Assembly: GCA_037044905.1 (NCBI GenBank)
Contig: JBAOKB010000147.1
Span: forward strand, 372,001-436,000
Reading direction: 5' to 3'
DNA from: Hortaea werneckii
Taxonomy: Eukaryota > Ascomycota > Dothideomycetes > Mycosphaerellales > Teratosphaeriaceae
Length of the DNA: 64,000 bases
Shown in pieces: positions 33,947 through 44,751 of the stretch. The notes under the pieces were generated by a model, which did no database searches, was not told where the DNA came from, and worked only from the letters and a program-made list of their open reading frames with translations. The first letter of the stretch is position 1, and every line of letters begins with the position of its first letter. The position numbers and the translations under genes were made by a program.

Positions 33947-34739
33947 ATGCACATCCAAGATCGCACCTTCATCATCTCCGGTGGCGCCGCCGGTCTAGGT
34001 TTCGCCACCGCTCAAGACCTCCATGAGCGAGGCGGTTACATTGCCATCCTGGACATGAATGCCACGAACGGCGAAGCGGCCATCAAAGCCCTCGGCGGTG
34101 ATGCCCGCGCCCGCTTCTACGAATGCGACATCACCCAAACCGCCTCCATCCAGTCCGCCCTCAGCTCCATCTCCACCTGGATGAAATCCACGCAAGCCCC
34201 AATCGGGGCCCTGATTCCCGCCGCCGGCGTCGGTTTCCAGGGAAATTCATCGACAAATCCAACAACCCCATCCCGATGGAAAACCTCGATTTCGTCCTCA
34301 ACATCAACCTCCGCGGCGTCCTCGACCTAGTCCGGCTCACTCTCCCGCTCATGAGCACCACTAAACCCTACCGCCGGACAACGAACGCGGCGTCATCATC
34401 CTCGTGTCCTCCTCAGCCGCTTTCGACGGCCAACCAGGCCAAGCCGCTTACGCCGCTTCCAAGGGCGCGATCCGCTCCCTGACCCTCGTACTCGCCCGCG
34501 ATCTCGCTTCCCTGGGGATCAGGTGTATGAGTATTGCGCCGAGCTTCTTCGACAGCAACATGACGCGGATGATGAGCGACAAGGTGCGGAAGAGTCTCGA
34601 GGGTGTCTTTGAATTCCCCAAGCGGCCGGGTCAGGGCAAGGAGTTTGCGATGATGGTGAGGAGCTGTGTGGAGAATACGATGCTGAATGGGGAATGTGTG
34701 CGGTTGGATGGGGCGACGAGGATGCCTAGTAAGATGTAG
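33947..34739 (+). CDS. Short-chain dehydrogenase/reductase, HSD10-like (two apparent frameshifts)
   Basis: ATG 33947 opens the Rossmann fold with IISGGAAGLGFATAQDL, and the acidic residue LDMNA that follows favours NAD. Two single C losses break the frame, at CC 34237-34238 and at CC 34374-34375. Adding them restores GVGFPGKFIDKSNNPIPM and KPYRPDNERGVIILVSS and gives 264 residues. The catalytic Ser is in ILVSSSAAFDGQ and the YxxxK pair in AAYAASKGAIRS; IAPSFFDSNMT follows. The layout and YAASKGAI block resemble 3-hydroxyacyl-CoA dehydrogenase type 2 (HSD17B10). In that family the enzymes oxidise hydroxyacyl-CoA or steroids in mitochondria; no targeting peptide is visible here. Confidence 0.85.
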
Positions 34740-35521
34740 AATCCTCGACCGCTTTCTTCTTGCTTTTGCCTTTTCTTTATTACTTTCTCGTTCTTTGCTA
34801 CACTTCCATTTGCTTTCTCAGGCTCTATTCACTTTGCGTTGAAAAATGCAAGGATATGTACAACCCTGCGGGTAATCAAAAGCTTAGCAGGTTGTTGTCT
34901 TAATGTCCCTTCCCACATGTCCGACAGCATAAAAGATGGGAAAGTCAAAGCTCCGCTATCACCCGCTTGTCGTTCTCGTGTGCGTATTACTGCTTGACAT
35001 GGAGCGCATTCGGTGAGGGGGCGAGAGAAGAGTATTCTCCTTCCAACCATCTTGTTTCTTTTTCCTTTATTGCTTCTTAAAAAAAAGGAAAAGAGAAAGG
35101 GAAAGCGGGAAGGATCAACTACTAGGGTGCACGCTCGGAGATTCAAGCACCACCTTGCTACCTAGGTTATATTTCTTTCGGTCGCGGCTGGGAAATTTGC
35201 TGCCACTTTTTGCAGTTCTGAGGTGAGCAGGAGTAGCATAGTACTGTAGTGTAAGGTGCAGGCAGCCGGCAATTCACAAGACAAACTCCGCTTCACCGCC
35301 GGAGATAAGAAATCCGCGTAGGCAGAATTTCTTCCTGCCCTCTCCCTCGGAAGCTTCTTCTACCTTTCTCTCTATTCAAAAACCCAGTACCCCTCAAACA
35401 TCTGCTCGTGTCCCGGGCTCCGCTTTCGCACATCTAATTTCGCCAGAGGAGCGAGTCCACCCGACCTACAACAACCCAACACCATCGCCTGAAGTAACCT
35501 CACCACAACCACCCGCCCACC
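34740..35521. other. Intergenic, upstream of UTP11
   Basis: No gene. Contains a TACCTAGGTT box at 35159-35168 and a pyrimidine-rich leader from about 35330. Confidence 0.5.
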
Positions 35522-36329
35522 ATGTCCTCAATGCGCAACGCGGTCCAACGCCGCAACCACAAAGAGCGCGCCCAGCCGCACGAGCGCAGCAAATGGGGCC
35601 TACTCGAAAAACACAAGGACTACTCCAAACGCGCCGCGGACCACAACCTCAAGAAACGCAAGCTGAAAGCCCTGCAGCAGAAGGCCAGCGAGCGCAACGA
35701 GGATGAGTTTTACTTTGGCATGGTCAACGCGGAGACCAAGGGGGGATTAAGCAAGGGAAGCGAGGCGAGGAGAATTCGGGTGGGAGTGGGGGAGGAGTTT
35801 GCCGGAAGCGGTGGTTAAGTTGATGAAGACGCAGGATGTTGGGTACTTGGGCTTGGTGGTGCAGCGGACGAGGCGGTTAAGGGAGAGGGTGGAGAGGGAG
35901 GTTGTGAGTGGGGAGGTTGGGGTGGATGGGAGGGGCAGTGGGCGCGGGATGGGGGGGAAGAAGGTGGTTTTTGATGAGGAAGGGGAGATGGTGGGGGGTG
36001 GAGAGGCAGAGGAGAAGGTCGATGATGTTGGGATGGATTTGGATGATCTTGCCGACTTGGATGGCTTGGATGGGCTGGACGACGGCGCGGATGTGGATAT
36101 GCAGGAAGAGGAGGACGAGGGGCTTAGTAAAGATGAACTGGCGGCCCGGAGGAGGAAGAAGAATGCTTTGAAGGCGAAGCAGAGGTATTTGGATGCTTTA
36201 CGAGATCGCGAGGACCAATTGACAGAGGCGTTACGGCGAGTCGAAGCTCAGCGGGCGAGGATGAATGGTACTGTGGGAGGGGTCAATAAGAATGGTGTCA
36301 AGTTTAAGGTGCGCGAACGGAAGCGTTGA
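35522..36329 (+). CDS. UTP11: U3 snoRNP-associated protein Utp11 (one apparent frameshift)
   Basis: The start MSSMRNAVQRRNHKERAQP followed by RSKWGLLEKHKDYSKRAADHN is the signature of Utp11. An extra G in the G5 run at 35788-35792 shifts the frame. Beyond it, LPEAVVKLMKTQDVGYLGLV continues the family, with a long charged linker and a final helix DELAARRRKKNALKAKQRYLD...VKFKVRERKR. Discounting the base gives 268 residues. Utp11 acts in the small-subunit processome in the nucleolus during 18S rRNA maturation. The acidic linker (Asp/Glu/Gly-rich, about 120-200) is longer than I would expect for the family. No intron. Confidence 0.9.
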
Positions 36330-37556
36330 AGTGATGATTCGAGAGCTGCATGGATTTTTCTTTGATTTTCTACCACAAGCTTTCGACGTCCTGGACGTTA
36401 GGCGTGAAGGATGCTGGATCATGATACCCCTGTCACTAAGCTAGCGGACCGAAGGAAGAAAGGTGTACGATACGATTGATCTACAAAAGGTCCTCACGAT
36501 TGCTCATGATGATTGTTACTCAGACCTTTGAAGTCAGCTCCGACGTGGAGATGTCAATGAGTGTCGACTGGGTCTTCTAATGGCTTAAGGTTGCTGACCG
36601 ACCTCTTCAATGCCACTTCTAGTAGGCCAAACAAAGGCAAGTTGCAACAGGAGTCTACTGGTACGACACAAAATGATCAGACCTCGAAAAAATCAGGATT
36701 TTGGTTTCCCTTCCAGGCGACCTTGATTACATGACCTCTTGTTCTATGTCAGCAGGCATGATGGTTTTCGTGGAAGGCGTGCATGGCAGAAACCTAAGCA
36801 GAGAGACAAAGGCGTGTGAAGAGACGGAACGAGCTATCGCGACTTTGTGCCGATGCGCAATTGACTCTCGAACCGACATTAACCATTGCACTGTAATTTG
36901 GTTGTGTGTCAGCAGCCAGCAATATGTCAAGTTCGAAGTCTTTCTAAAGATCGGCATTTCCTTTTGGAGAAGCTAAGACGGCGCCGCGAATGAATTAAAG
37001 ACAGATCCATCTAGGTAGTAAACAAATGAAGGTCGAAGTCTTTGTTGGCCTAGGAGCCCATGTTCTATAATATCTGGCTTGCTTGCAGGACTGCATTCAG
37101 TACGGATTGCTGGCGGTTTTTTTTTTTTTTTTTTTTTTTGTCTTCTTCCCTTTCTATGTTTTTAAAGGCGCAAGATGATGGTTTGAGGGCAAATGGAGCG
37201 CCCGTGATTAAAGCCTGTTATCTTTCGTCTGGCATGTGATGCTGTTGAATAGAACTAGAAGAAGTTGTTGTAGTGCAACTAATAATAGTCCTGGAACGGC
37301 CAAGCTCGCCAAATTCCGCTGCGCTCTTCCCCACTTCTAGACTTCACTTGCTTCTGGACCTTTAACCTAGCCTTGCGGGCTTTCAACCGGACTCGATCAG
37401 CGACACTGCATTCATACATATAGCCATGACCGTCCCAGATCCAAGATGGACAGACGTACAACCTCTTTCAGGCTCGCAGACTACTACCACATCCAATAGC
37501 TCCAGTGGTGGCACTACCTCTCCGGCACCAGCAGTCTAAAAGCAAACCGCAATGTC
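36330..37556. other. Intergenic with T23 homopolymer
   Basis: No supported gene in 1.2 kb. A run of 23 T lies at 37117-37139 and a CTAGGTAGTA box at 37011-37020. Confidence 0.5.
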
Positions 37557-38257
37557 ATGCCAAAACCTGCGCAGCAGTCTGCGCCTGTCGCTATCGCTAG
37601 ATCTGCCATCGGTCAAATGCAGATGATGCCAGCCCTGCGGCCTCTAAAACCCGCGCCCCCAAAGCCAGTAATCATTGAAGAACCGAAGAAAACGAACTTC
37701 TTCGACCTGCCAGCCGAGCTCCGCATCGAAATCTACAAACTCGTTCTGGACAGCGTAGTAATCCATGTGCTCCCATCGCAAAGTCACGAACGCCACTGTC
37801 CACATGCTCTCAACCTTACGAGCCGCCAAGTCCGCAACGAGGTCATCCCCATCATCCACGCCACCTGCGAGATCCGAGCCGTGGTGACCGACTTTAACTT
37901 TGTCGGCCTGCTGGCTTGGCTCGATCGAATACCTTCTCAGGACCAGCGCTTCCTGGAGAAGAACGACCGGCTCAGTATCCGGCTATGTACAAGTAACAAC
38001 ACGAACAGCAACGGCTCCCCCCAGGTGGAGACGCCGGCAGCTTACGACGCTGGCTGACCATGCGAGCGGATCCCTACCGCGCACAGCCTAGATGGCGCTA
38101 TACGGGCCCATCGCCTAATCGCAAGATCGCCAATGACATGAAGCGCAAGGCGAAACGGATGTCGGAGATTGGGAAGAAGCATGAAATGATCGCAATGCTG
38201 AGTGCGGTGGGGATGGTCATCAGGTGTGACTGCGTAGAGTGTAGGGGCTCTTCATGA
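37557..38257 (+). CDS. F-box-like domain protein (one apparent frameshift)
   Basis: From ATG 37557 a Pro/Ala-rich lead of about 40 residues precedes FFDLPAELRIEIYKLVLDS, the fungal F-box-like first helix seen in many 2EXR/F-box-type proteins. It is followed by HALNLTSRQVRNEVIPIIH. The frame breaks at the C6 run 38017-38022. Adding one C joins to GGDAGSLRRWLTMR and a Lys-rich end with a CDCVEC pair near the terminus, for 233 residues. Such proteins are abundant and poorly characterised in filamentous ascomycetes; ubiquitin-ligase function is not shown. No intron is seen. The C-terminal CxCxxC could be a metal site or chance. Confidence 0.65.
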
Positions 38258-39105
38258 CCGGTCAGCTTCTCTGCATGTCCAACTCAGACCAGCTAAGCTT
38301 CTCTGTGATGGAACACTGAGTCTACGGGAAGATTCTAAAAGCTAGAGATGATTCTCTAAAGATGAGTAGGGATGGTTCGGGATGTTGCTCGTTGCATGCC
38401 TCTTGAATATCCACTGCATGTTCATGGGGCTCTGTTTGATTGCGCGGCGTTTTTCTTCCATGCGACGATTTGTGCGGGTAATTATCTCGCAAGGTTCCCC
38501 TTTCTAATTCCCTCATGCTACAGACGAACTCTGCCAACGACGATACGAGAAAGCACCTTTTGGGAGGTTGTAATTAGCAGACGGATGTTAATAGAACCTG
38601 CATACAGCACGATGACTATCGAGAGTGCTCCTGCAGCTGCGGCCTATCGCTCTGTTTTTCCTTTCACCCTTTCCCTTAACAAAACTCATGGAGTCTCGAA
38701 ATGGCCAACACGCCTGGAGACGCTTGAGCTGACAGCAGCGATTTTAAAGTTGAGAGGACTTCCACAACAGAAGTCTTTATTGAATTCCTTTGATACCTAG
38801 GTACTCATCTATTGTCAATACCTCTGCTAATGGCATGGAAGACACAACCGCGCCCTGTCAGTACCGGCCTGGAGTTTGCCTAGACCGGCATGGCATTTAG
38901 GGCTGAAGCAGGGATGATAACGCCAGACTCCTCACCGGCAGATAAGCTTTCGGACGTCGACCGCCATGCTGGCGCCAGACGTCAGAGCTGAGCATATTGG
39001 CTTCTGATTGCATGTGATCGCGATTCTAATGTTGACACAAGGCTTCTGAATGCCGGAGATACGAGGTTGACTTTCTAATTGCCCGAGTTATCACAAACCC
39101 GTTCC
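38258..39105. other. Intergenic
   Basis: No gene supported. A perfect TACCTAGGTA palindrome is at 38794-38803, the same 10-mer as at 2874. Confidence 0.5.
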
Positions 39106-39682
39106 GGGTAATGCGAGACGTGCAAGCAACCATCGAAGGTGCTTTGACGAAGGTATACGGTACGAGCAAGCATTACTCGGGTATCTATGCCACCGTGGCA
39201 AGCGTTTCCCTCTTCATGGGAGCATACTCCTCTGGCTGGACCCCTCTACTCTACTTGTAACCCCCTGAGGTATTACACTACCCCATCCGAGCAGTGAGTG
39301 TAGGTTTGTTTCAATTCGTAGCAAATGCCACTGCGTTAGTTCGACTTTTGTCCTTTCGCTATCGTGAAGAGACTAACGCATTTCTAGTGTACTCATCGTA
39401 TTCACCATGCCAATAGCCCTGGACAACATAGGCTACATCACCTATTTCGTCAGCGGCGCCTGGGATATCCTTGTGATCATTATTATCATAGCCGTCTTTT
39501 GGGTCGAGACCAAGGGCAAGTCGCTAGAAGAGCTCGACGTGATTTTTGAAGGAGAAAGACTTTCGGCTGCTCCAGAGCTAGTGATGGGATGTCGAGGCGA
39601 AACCAACGTAAGTACCGGCAAACCCGTACAGACCGGGGAGGAAGGCCAGTCCAGTCAGCAGTCTTCAGAAGCAAAGATGTGA
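39106..39682 (+). pseudogene. C-terminal relic of an MFS sugar transporter
   Basis: From about 39119 the plus strand reads TIEGALTKVYGTSKHYSGIYATV, then FMGAYSSGWTPLLYL, a TAA stop, then PPEVLHYPIRAVSVGLFQFVANATA. An intron at 39335-39387 (GTTAGT donor, GACTAAC branch, CTAG acceptor) joins in phase to VLIVFTMPIALDNIGYITYFVSGAWD, a membrane helix and WVETKGKSLEELDVIF, ending at 39682. This is the last third of a hexose/lactose-permease-type transporter, including the PETKG-like block. The TAA sits where the family has Tyr in YPPE. No N-terminal two thirds are found upstream. Truncation plus an internal stop make it a pseudogene. It could be an isolated sequence error only if the missing N-terminus were nearby, which it is not. 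Confidence 0.75.
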
Positions 39683-39835
39683 AAAGGATCGCGCAACAGC
39701 GTAGAAACTCAATGGTGTCATCCTGCTAAGGAAGATTCGTGGAAAAAACAACATTCGCCATGTAATTGGTATAGTGCTAGAATGCCAACAATCTATCCCA
39801 ACAACGCCCATTCCAGTTGCAAACGGCAAGCCCCC

Positions 39836-40554
39836 TTAGCTCGTTCGTCGCGGTCGTATCTCAACCATGTCATCATCGCTGCTATCATCGTCCGGGTAAG
39901 TGAATGAACCACGGGTCTCATTAATCCGTAGCTGCTCCATTTGCTCCGCAGCAGCGACGTCTTCGTCCTCGTCCGAAAGCGGCTGACGTTCTTTCGCCTC
40001 GGTCGTACTCGGCCGCCTGTCTTTCTGGCTATTTCTCCGCCCTACGCCCGACAAGTCCTGTCGGTGTGGTCCTTCAGCCGTTCCTGGCGACCTGCCTACC
40101 CCGGGGTGGTCATTTCCTTCGGAAGTGCGCTCATCATCATCATCCTCATCCTCGTCGTCAGAAGAATCGCTGCCAAACAGGCCTGAGAACTTGCTGCCGC
40201 TCTCCTTCATTCCGCGAACAGTCTTGACACCAGTAATCGGACCCTCTGGAGACTGCGGGCCTCCAGCATCGAAATTACCGTCTAGGTCATCGGGCTCATT
40301 GGGCAATTGAGTAACCGTCTCCACTGCTGCTGCATCTTCGACGTCCGGATCATTTCGATCCGGTTCTTTCTCCTTTTTAGCATCTAGCCTCGCTTGAAGC
40401 TGACGGCGTGCCCGCGATGGCGGTATCTTAAGAGGCTCCGGTACCGAGCCTGTCTTGCCGGCGTCAGGTGAGGCCTGTGAAGAGAAAGAGCATTAGTCAG
40501 TACTAAGCTCCAAGGCTGCTTCTGAGCGTACCTAAGAGGCGGTGCGAGTGCCAT
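39836..40554 (-). CDS. Acidic, Ser/Asp-rich hypothetical protein
   Basis: The main exon 40474-39836 is open for 213 codons behind a good acceptor (TTCTCTTCACAG) with a CTGACTAAT branch region. A short first exon from ATG 40554 (MALAPPL) ends at a GTACGC donor at 40531. The phases miss by one base, so either one base is lost in this exon or the real first exon is different. The product has a basic segment SRARRQLQARLDAKKEKE, then two strongly acidic Ser/Asp/Glu clusters (GSDSSDDEDEDDDDE and DDDSSDDDM), and ends RPRRTS. No known domain. Acidic-basic composition suggests a nuclear or nucleolar protein, but this is a guess. Confidence 0.5.
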
Positions 40555-40936
40555 GTAGCGGGAGGGTAAGCAACGGGATGATGTAGTCTCTCGAATCTTT
40601 AGACTGGGGTAAGAGGTCGCGCGCAACCGAGGTCAGAGGTTACGAGCAGGCAACAAGGGCCGAAAAACAGATGACAGACAATGAGATCCTGCGAGGTCTA
40701 CGCGCCAAATGCCTCTTGCTTCTTCTTACACACTTCAAAGAAAAGGAACGCGCTCTGTCTCTTTCGCCATTCATTCACCATCGTCTCGCCAATCGTACAA
40801 ATGCTGTCCCTTCGTAGCATCTCGTAACTCATGCCTGTATCATCTGTTCTCCACAGTATGCAATGCTGTACAAAAAGTAATGACTCTGACCTGTGCTGCA
40901 TAGGGAAGTGGCTGTGCAATGCGATGTGTTGAGTGC
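40555..40936. other. Short intergenic region
   Basis: Holds the leader of the acidic-protein gene and the 3' end of the SAPS gene. Nothing else seen. Confidence 0.5.
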
Positions 40937-43934
40937 TTAACGGTAATCCATCTCGACGTCCTCAAAAGAAACTTCACCAACCTGTTCGTCATCGCTGAAC
41001 GCACTGCCTCCACTCGTCCTCCTCTCGCCCATTCCAATCCGCTCCTCTGCCATTTCTTCGTCTTCATCGTCATCGCCGTCGCCGAAGCCAGAGAGCATAG
41101 TCCCGCTGTTGATTTCAAAAGTTTGCCCAGCTCCGCCGTCTGACAATGCCAAAGAATCTTGCGGCGCAAGGCCGGCAGAAGCCAACGCAGAAGCTGCGTT
41201 GGAGCTGAAACCACCACCAGCACGCATGCCGATGGCATTCTCTGGCCGGACGCCGCCAAGGACAGCATTATCCCGCTCCTTGTTTCGGCGAGAATGCCTT
41301 CAACGTAGCTGGTCCACTCAGGCCTTTGGATACGTTCAAGGACTGCCATTGCATCTTCCGGCACCTTGAGATCGGGCTGATCCGGATTTTGTAAGCGGCC
41401 GCCAAACTTGCAAACCTCCTCAGCAATGAGGGTTAGATGGCCCATGTAGCCAAGACGCATGCCCTTTTCGGCCTGTGACTTGTCACTCGCAACTTGGCCG
41501 TCCAGTATCCGGTCTGTGATATCGTTTGCACTGATGAAACCCAAAGTCTCTAATGCAGATTTCGGCGGCGCGACAATGCCAGAAGTCCGCTGTGCACCTT
41601 CTTCTACCGGCGCTTCACTTGCGATTTTCACTGGCTCTTTGTCTTCGATCGGTCGGAAAAGGTCGAAGGCCAGTGCGCGGTTGTACCCCCGGTCCAGAGT
41701 GCCGTTGAATACCTGCTGAACAACGTCATAGACTACGTTGTGCAGGAAGTTGTTCCATGGGAAGCGGAAGAAGAAGTCCATAATCGTGCTCACGACCTTC
41801 TCTTCCACAAAGCGAATTTTGAGCAAGTCGCCAACCACAGGGCGACCGTCATCTTCAGTCTCATAAGCGGGACGTTCGCCATCATCGTGCTCACTGTTCC
41901 CTATTTCGCCTTCCTCTGCTGTGGGCTGGAGAGTAGCCGTGCTGCGCTCTACGTCCTCTGTGTTCTGCTGGGACTGCTCACTGGCATCCGGTGATGGGCC
42001 GCCATGGACAGGATCTACACCTTCGGCGGTAGCCTCACGCTTAGCGAACAGGGGCGCAGGTCGCTCTGCTTGTTTTGCAAGTTCTCGTTCGAGCTCAGAA
42101 GGTCCATCGTCGTTCGGTGAGTTCGATGGCTCTTCACCAAACTCCGACATGACCGTGTCTTCGTCAATACTGGAACGATGTAATTGCTCAGTGACGCCAG
42201 CGCTCGTCGGCGAATCCTGTGTCTTTGTAGCTTCCGTTTCCACTTTCAAATCGGCAGGCTTGTCAGATGTGCTGCTCTTTACCGGACTGGAGCTTCGCTT
42301 GTTGGGTGACAGTGGCTTTGGCATGTCCGTCGTCCCACTATCTTGAGCTTGCTCCTGCTTGCCTGCTGGCAAGCTGTCCTTTTCGTTCAGATCGTCGAAA
42401 GAAACCTCGTCTGGAAGATCGTCCTGGTCAGCATTGACTTTTCAAAGCCATCTTCGTCGCTGGCATTTTGAACTTCAAGCTTGGGCTTTCCACGCTCCAT
42501 TTCATCATCACTGGGCCTCTCGGCATGATGAAAACCATGAGAGTCAACAGAGCTGCCAAACTCATCTCCGGTACTGATTTCATGTGCATCAGGACTGCCT
42601 GGTGCTCTGGGTGTCTGAAGCTTGCCTTCGGCCTTCAGCCTCTCCCGCTCTGCGTCCCTCCGCCTCACGTCTTCTTCGGCGCCTCGCTCATTGAGTAGGG
42701 CCATGTTCGAGCAGTGCAATAGCTCAGCCATCAGCTCGCAGGTCTTGAAGCGATCGAAACCTAAAGGCTCCACACGACCGCCAAATGCTGTCTTCAGCTC
42801 CGGCTTCTTCGAGCTCGGCGATCTGATGAGATGCATGAACTCCGGCACTCTTTCCGCGAAAGCACGGAGAAGGGTGCCCAAGTAAATGGGGTCGCTGGTC
42901 TTCGGTTCGGGACCGACCTGGTTGTCAAGATCATAATCCGAGTTGTTTTTACGAATTACCTCGATGATGATGCCAACACCCACAGTCAATGGGTTTCCGC
43001 CTCGTAGCATGTCGGTAATGAGTCGGTTGACGCAACACTCAGAAACAAGTTGTCGCGTAAGCTCGTTCGGGCCAATGACGGATGCATCCTGGGTCGTCGC
43101 GTTGGCGGAGATGGTAATGATTGCCTTCAAGAAATCACCGGCCGAGGTCTGCGTCGCCGAGCTTTGCTCAGCGCTGAGATAGCTCAAGAGAAGCGGTATC
43201 AGATCCTGCGTCTGCAACCAGTCCACGATGCCAGCACCGCCCTCGACTTTCTCCAGGCTGACTATTTTGAGAAGCAGGTCCATAACCATTGGGCAGTCTA
43301 CGTGCTGCAACATCGCCGGTACAATGCCATCCAGGCTCTTGAAGAAGGCTAGCATCTCCTCCGTCTTCTTATCAAGCAGTGCCTCGTTGACCTTTGTGAA
43401 GTAGCCAGCCTGCAGCGGATCTAGCGGCGCGGGCCTATGCATGTACTGCCAGAAGTTCCTAAGATCTTCGCGGTTCTCCATGAGCGCCTCAGTGATTGAC
43501 CACACTTCAGATGACAGGACTTCGCAAGCAACGTAGGCATACTTCTTCCGTTGTGCGTCCTGCTTCTCTGCCTCCGTCTCGCCATCTTCGCTCTGCTTGC
43601 TGGCAGACTTGGATCTTGACCTATTCTTCCCCTTGCCGCCAAAGAAGCTTAGTCCAGCACCAGGGCTCTTCGCCGGCTCATCCTTCTCTTCGCCTTCGCC
43701 GCCCTCTTTGCCCTTGCCAGCTGCTTCTTCTGGCAATTGGTCTGCGACGACATAATTCAAAAGCTTCTTGAGCGCGGCCTCATCCCGCAGAAACTCAATC
43801 AGCTTGCTATTCTGTTGTTTCAGCTCCTGAATAAGGTCGCTCTCGTCCAGTAGTTCTTCGAGTGTGACGTCGGGCTTATCAAGAATGGTGTCGAGAGTTG
43901 AGATGCTGGCGTAGCCGCCAAAGCGCCAGAACAT
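40937..43934 (-). CDS. SIT4 phosphatase-associated protein, SAPS family (two apparent frameshifts)
   Basis: The start MFWRFGGYASISTLDTILD at ATG 43934, followed by VTLEELLDESDLIQELKQQN, is the unmistakable N-terminus of the SAPS family. The locus is intronless. Two missing bases break it: one in the T4 run at 42439-42442 (restores EKVNADQDDLPDEVSF) and one in the T3 run at 41283-41285 (restores AENKERDNAVLGGVRPEN). With them the length is exactly 1,000 codons including the stop. The helical repeat body occupies residues 1-650 and includes a basic-acidic insert near 100-140. The conserved late block MDFFFRFPWNNFLHNVVYDVV precedes the end EDVEMDYR. SAPS proteins are regulatory partners of the Sit4/PP6 phosphatase in growth and cell-cycle control. 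Confidence 0.93.
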
Positions 43935-44751
43935 GCTCGGCTGGCTAGTGATGCCCAAGGCTGGGTGCCTCAGGTCTGGTTGGGAGTGAGATGGTTTGGT
44001 GGGGCTGCGCACTGGGGATATGGGTCTTGTCTACCAATCATGCGCAGAGTACAGTATCCGTATGTGCAAGATGTCGACAGTGACCGTGGATAGCGATATG
44101 CTGGTGGTGACGAGGGATGTGAGCGTCTGTGCGCCTCGAGTGATCGCGTGCGGTGCGGTGGTGGCTCGTCCTCGGCTCCTGCTCGTGGCCGTGTTTCGGT
44201 GACACGTGGATTCCGTTTCAAAAGTCCATCAGCGTGTACGGACCATCTGACATGCTTTCATGAGCAAGTCCGAATCATGCATGTGTTTCGGACCGCTTCG
44301 AAGCGATAATATGAGGTCGGCTGGATCGCTTAGGCTGATGGTGGAGCTTCAGGGTCCGCGAAATGGATCCGATCGTCAGGAGAATTGCTGCCTGAGGTTC
44401 AGTCTCCACCTATGGACATCCATGGATGGATCCACCTCCACCTGACGGATCTCATCTGTCCGTCTTACTTATTGCATTCATGATTACGTCTCGACATGCG
44501 CGAAAGGCGGACTTTTGAAGTAGCGAGACTACAAACATAACAGCCATCACTTTCACTATTAATATACACATCACGCCTTTGCACGGCAGGGTCACATTTA
44601 ATATCAGCTATCTCGAAAGCAAAAGCAACTTGCATATCAGCAGCGATTGCAAATCATCAACATTATTCACACAACGCCCAGGTAGGGCGGCTCCTCATCG
44701 AAACAGCTAGTTGTTACTCTCACATCCGAACGGTTTGATCCCTGGTCAACA
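43935..44751. other. Intergenic between HOP1 and SAPS genes
   Basis: Promoter of the SAPS gene and 3' end of HOP1. An in-frame ATG at 44012 could add 26 residues to SAPS but would precede the canonical MFWRFGG start. Confidence 0.5.
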
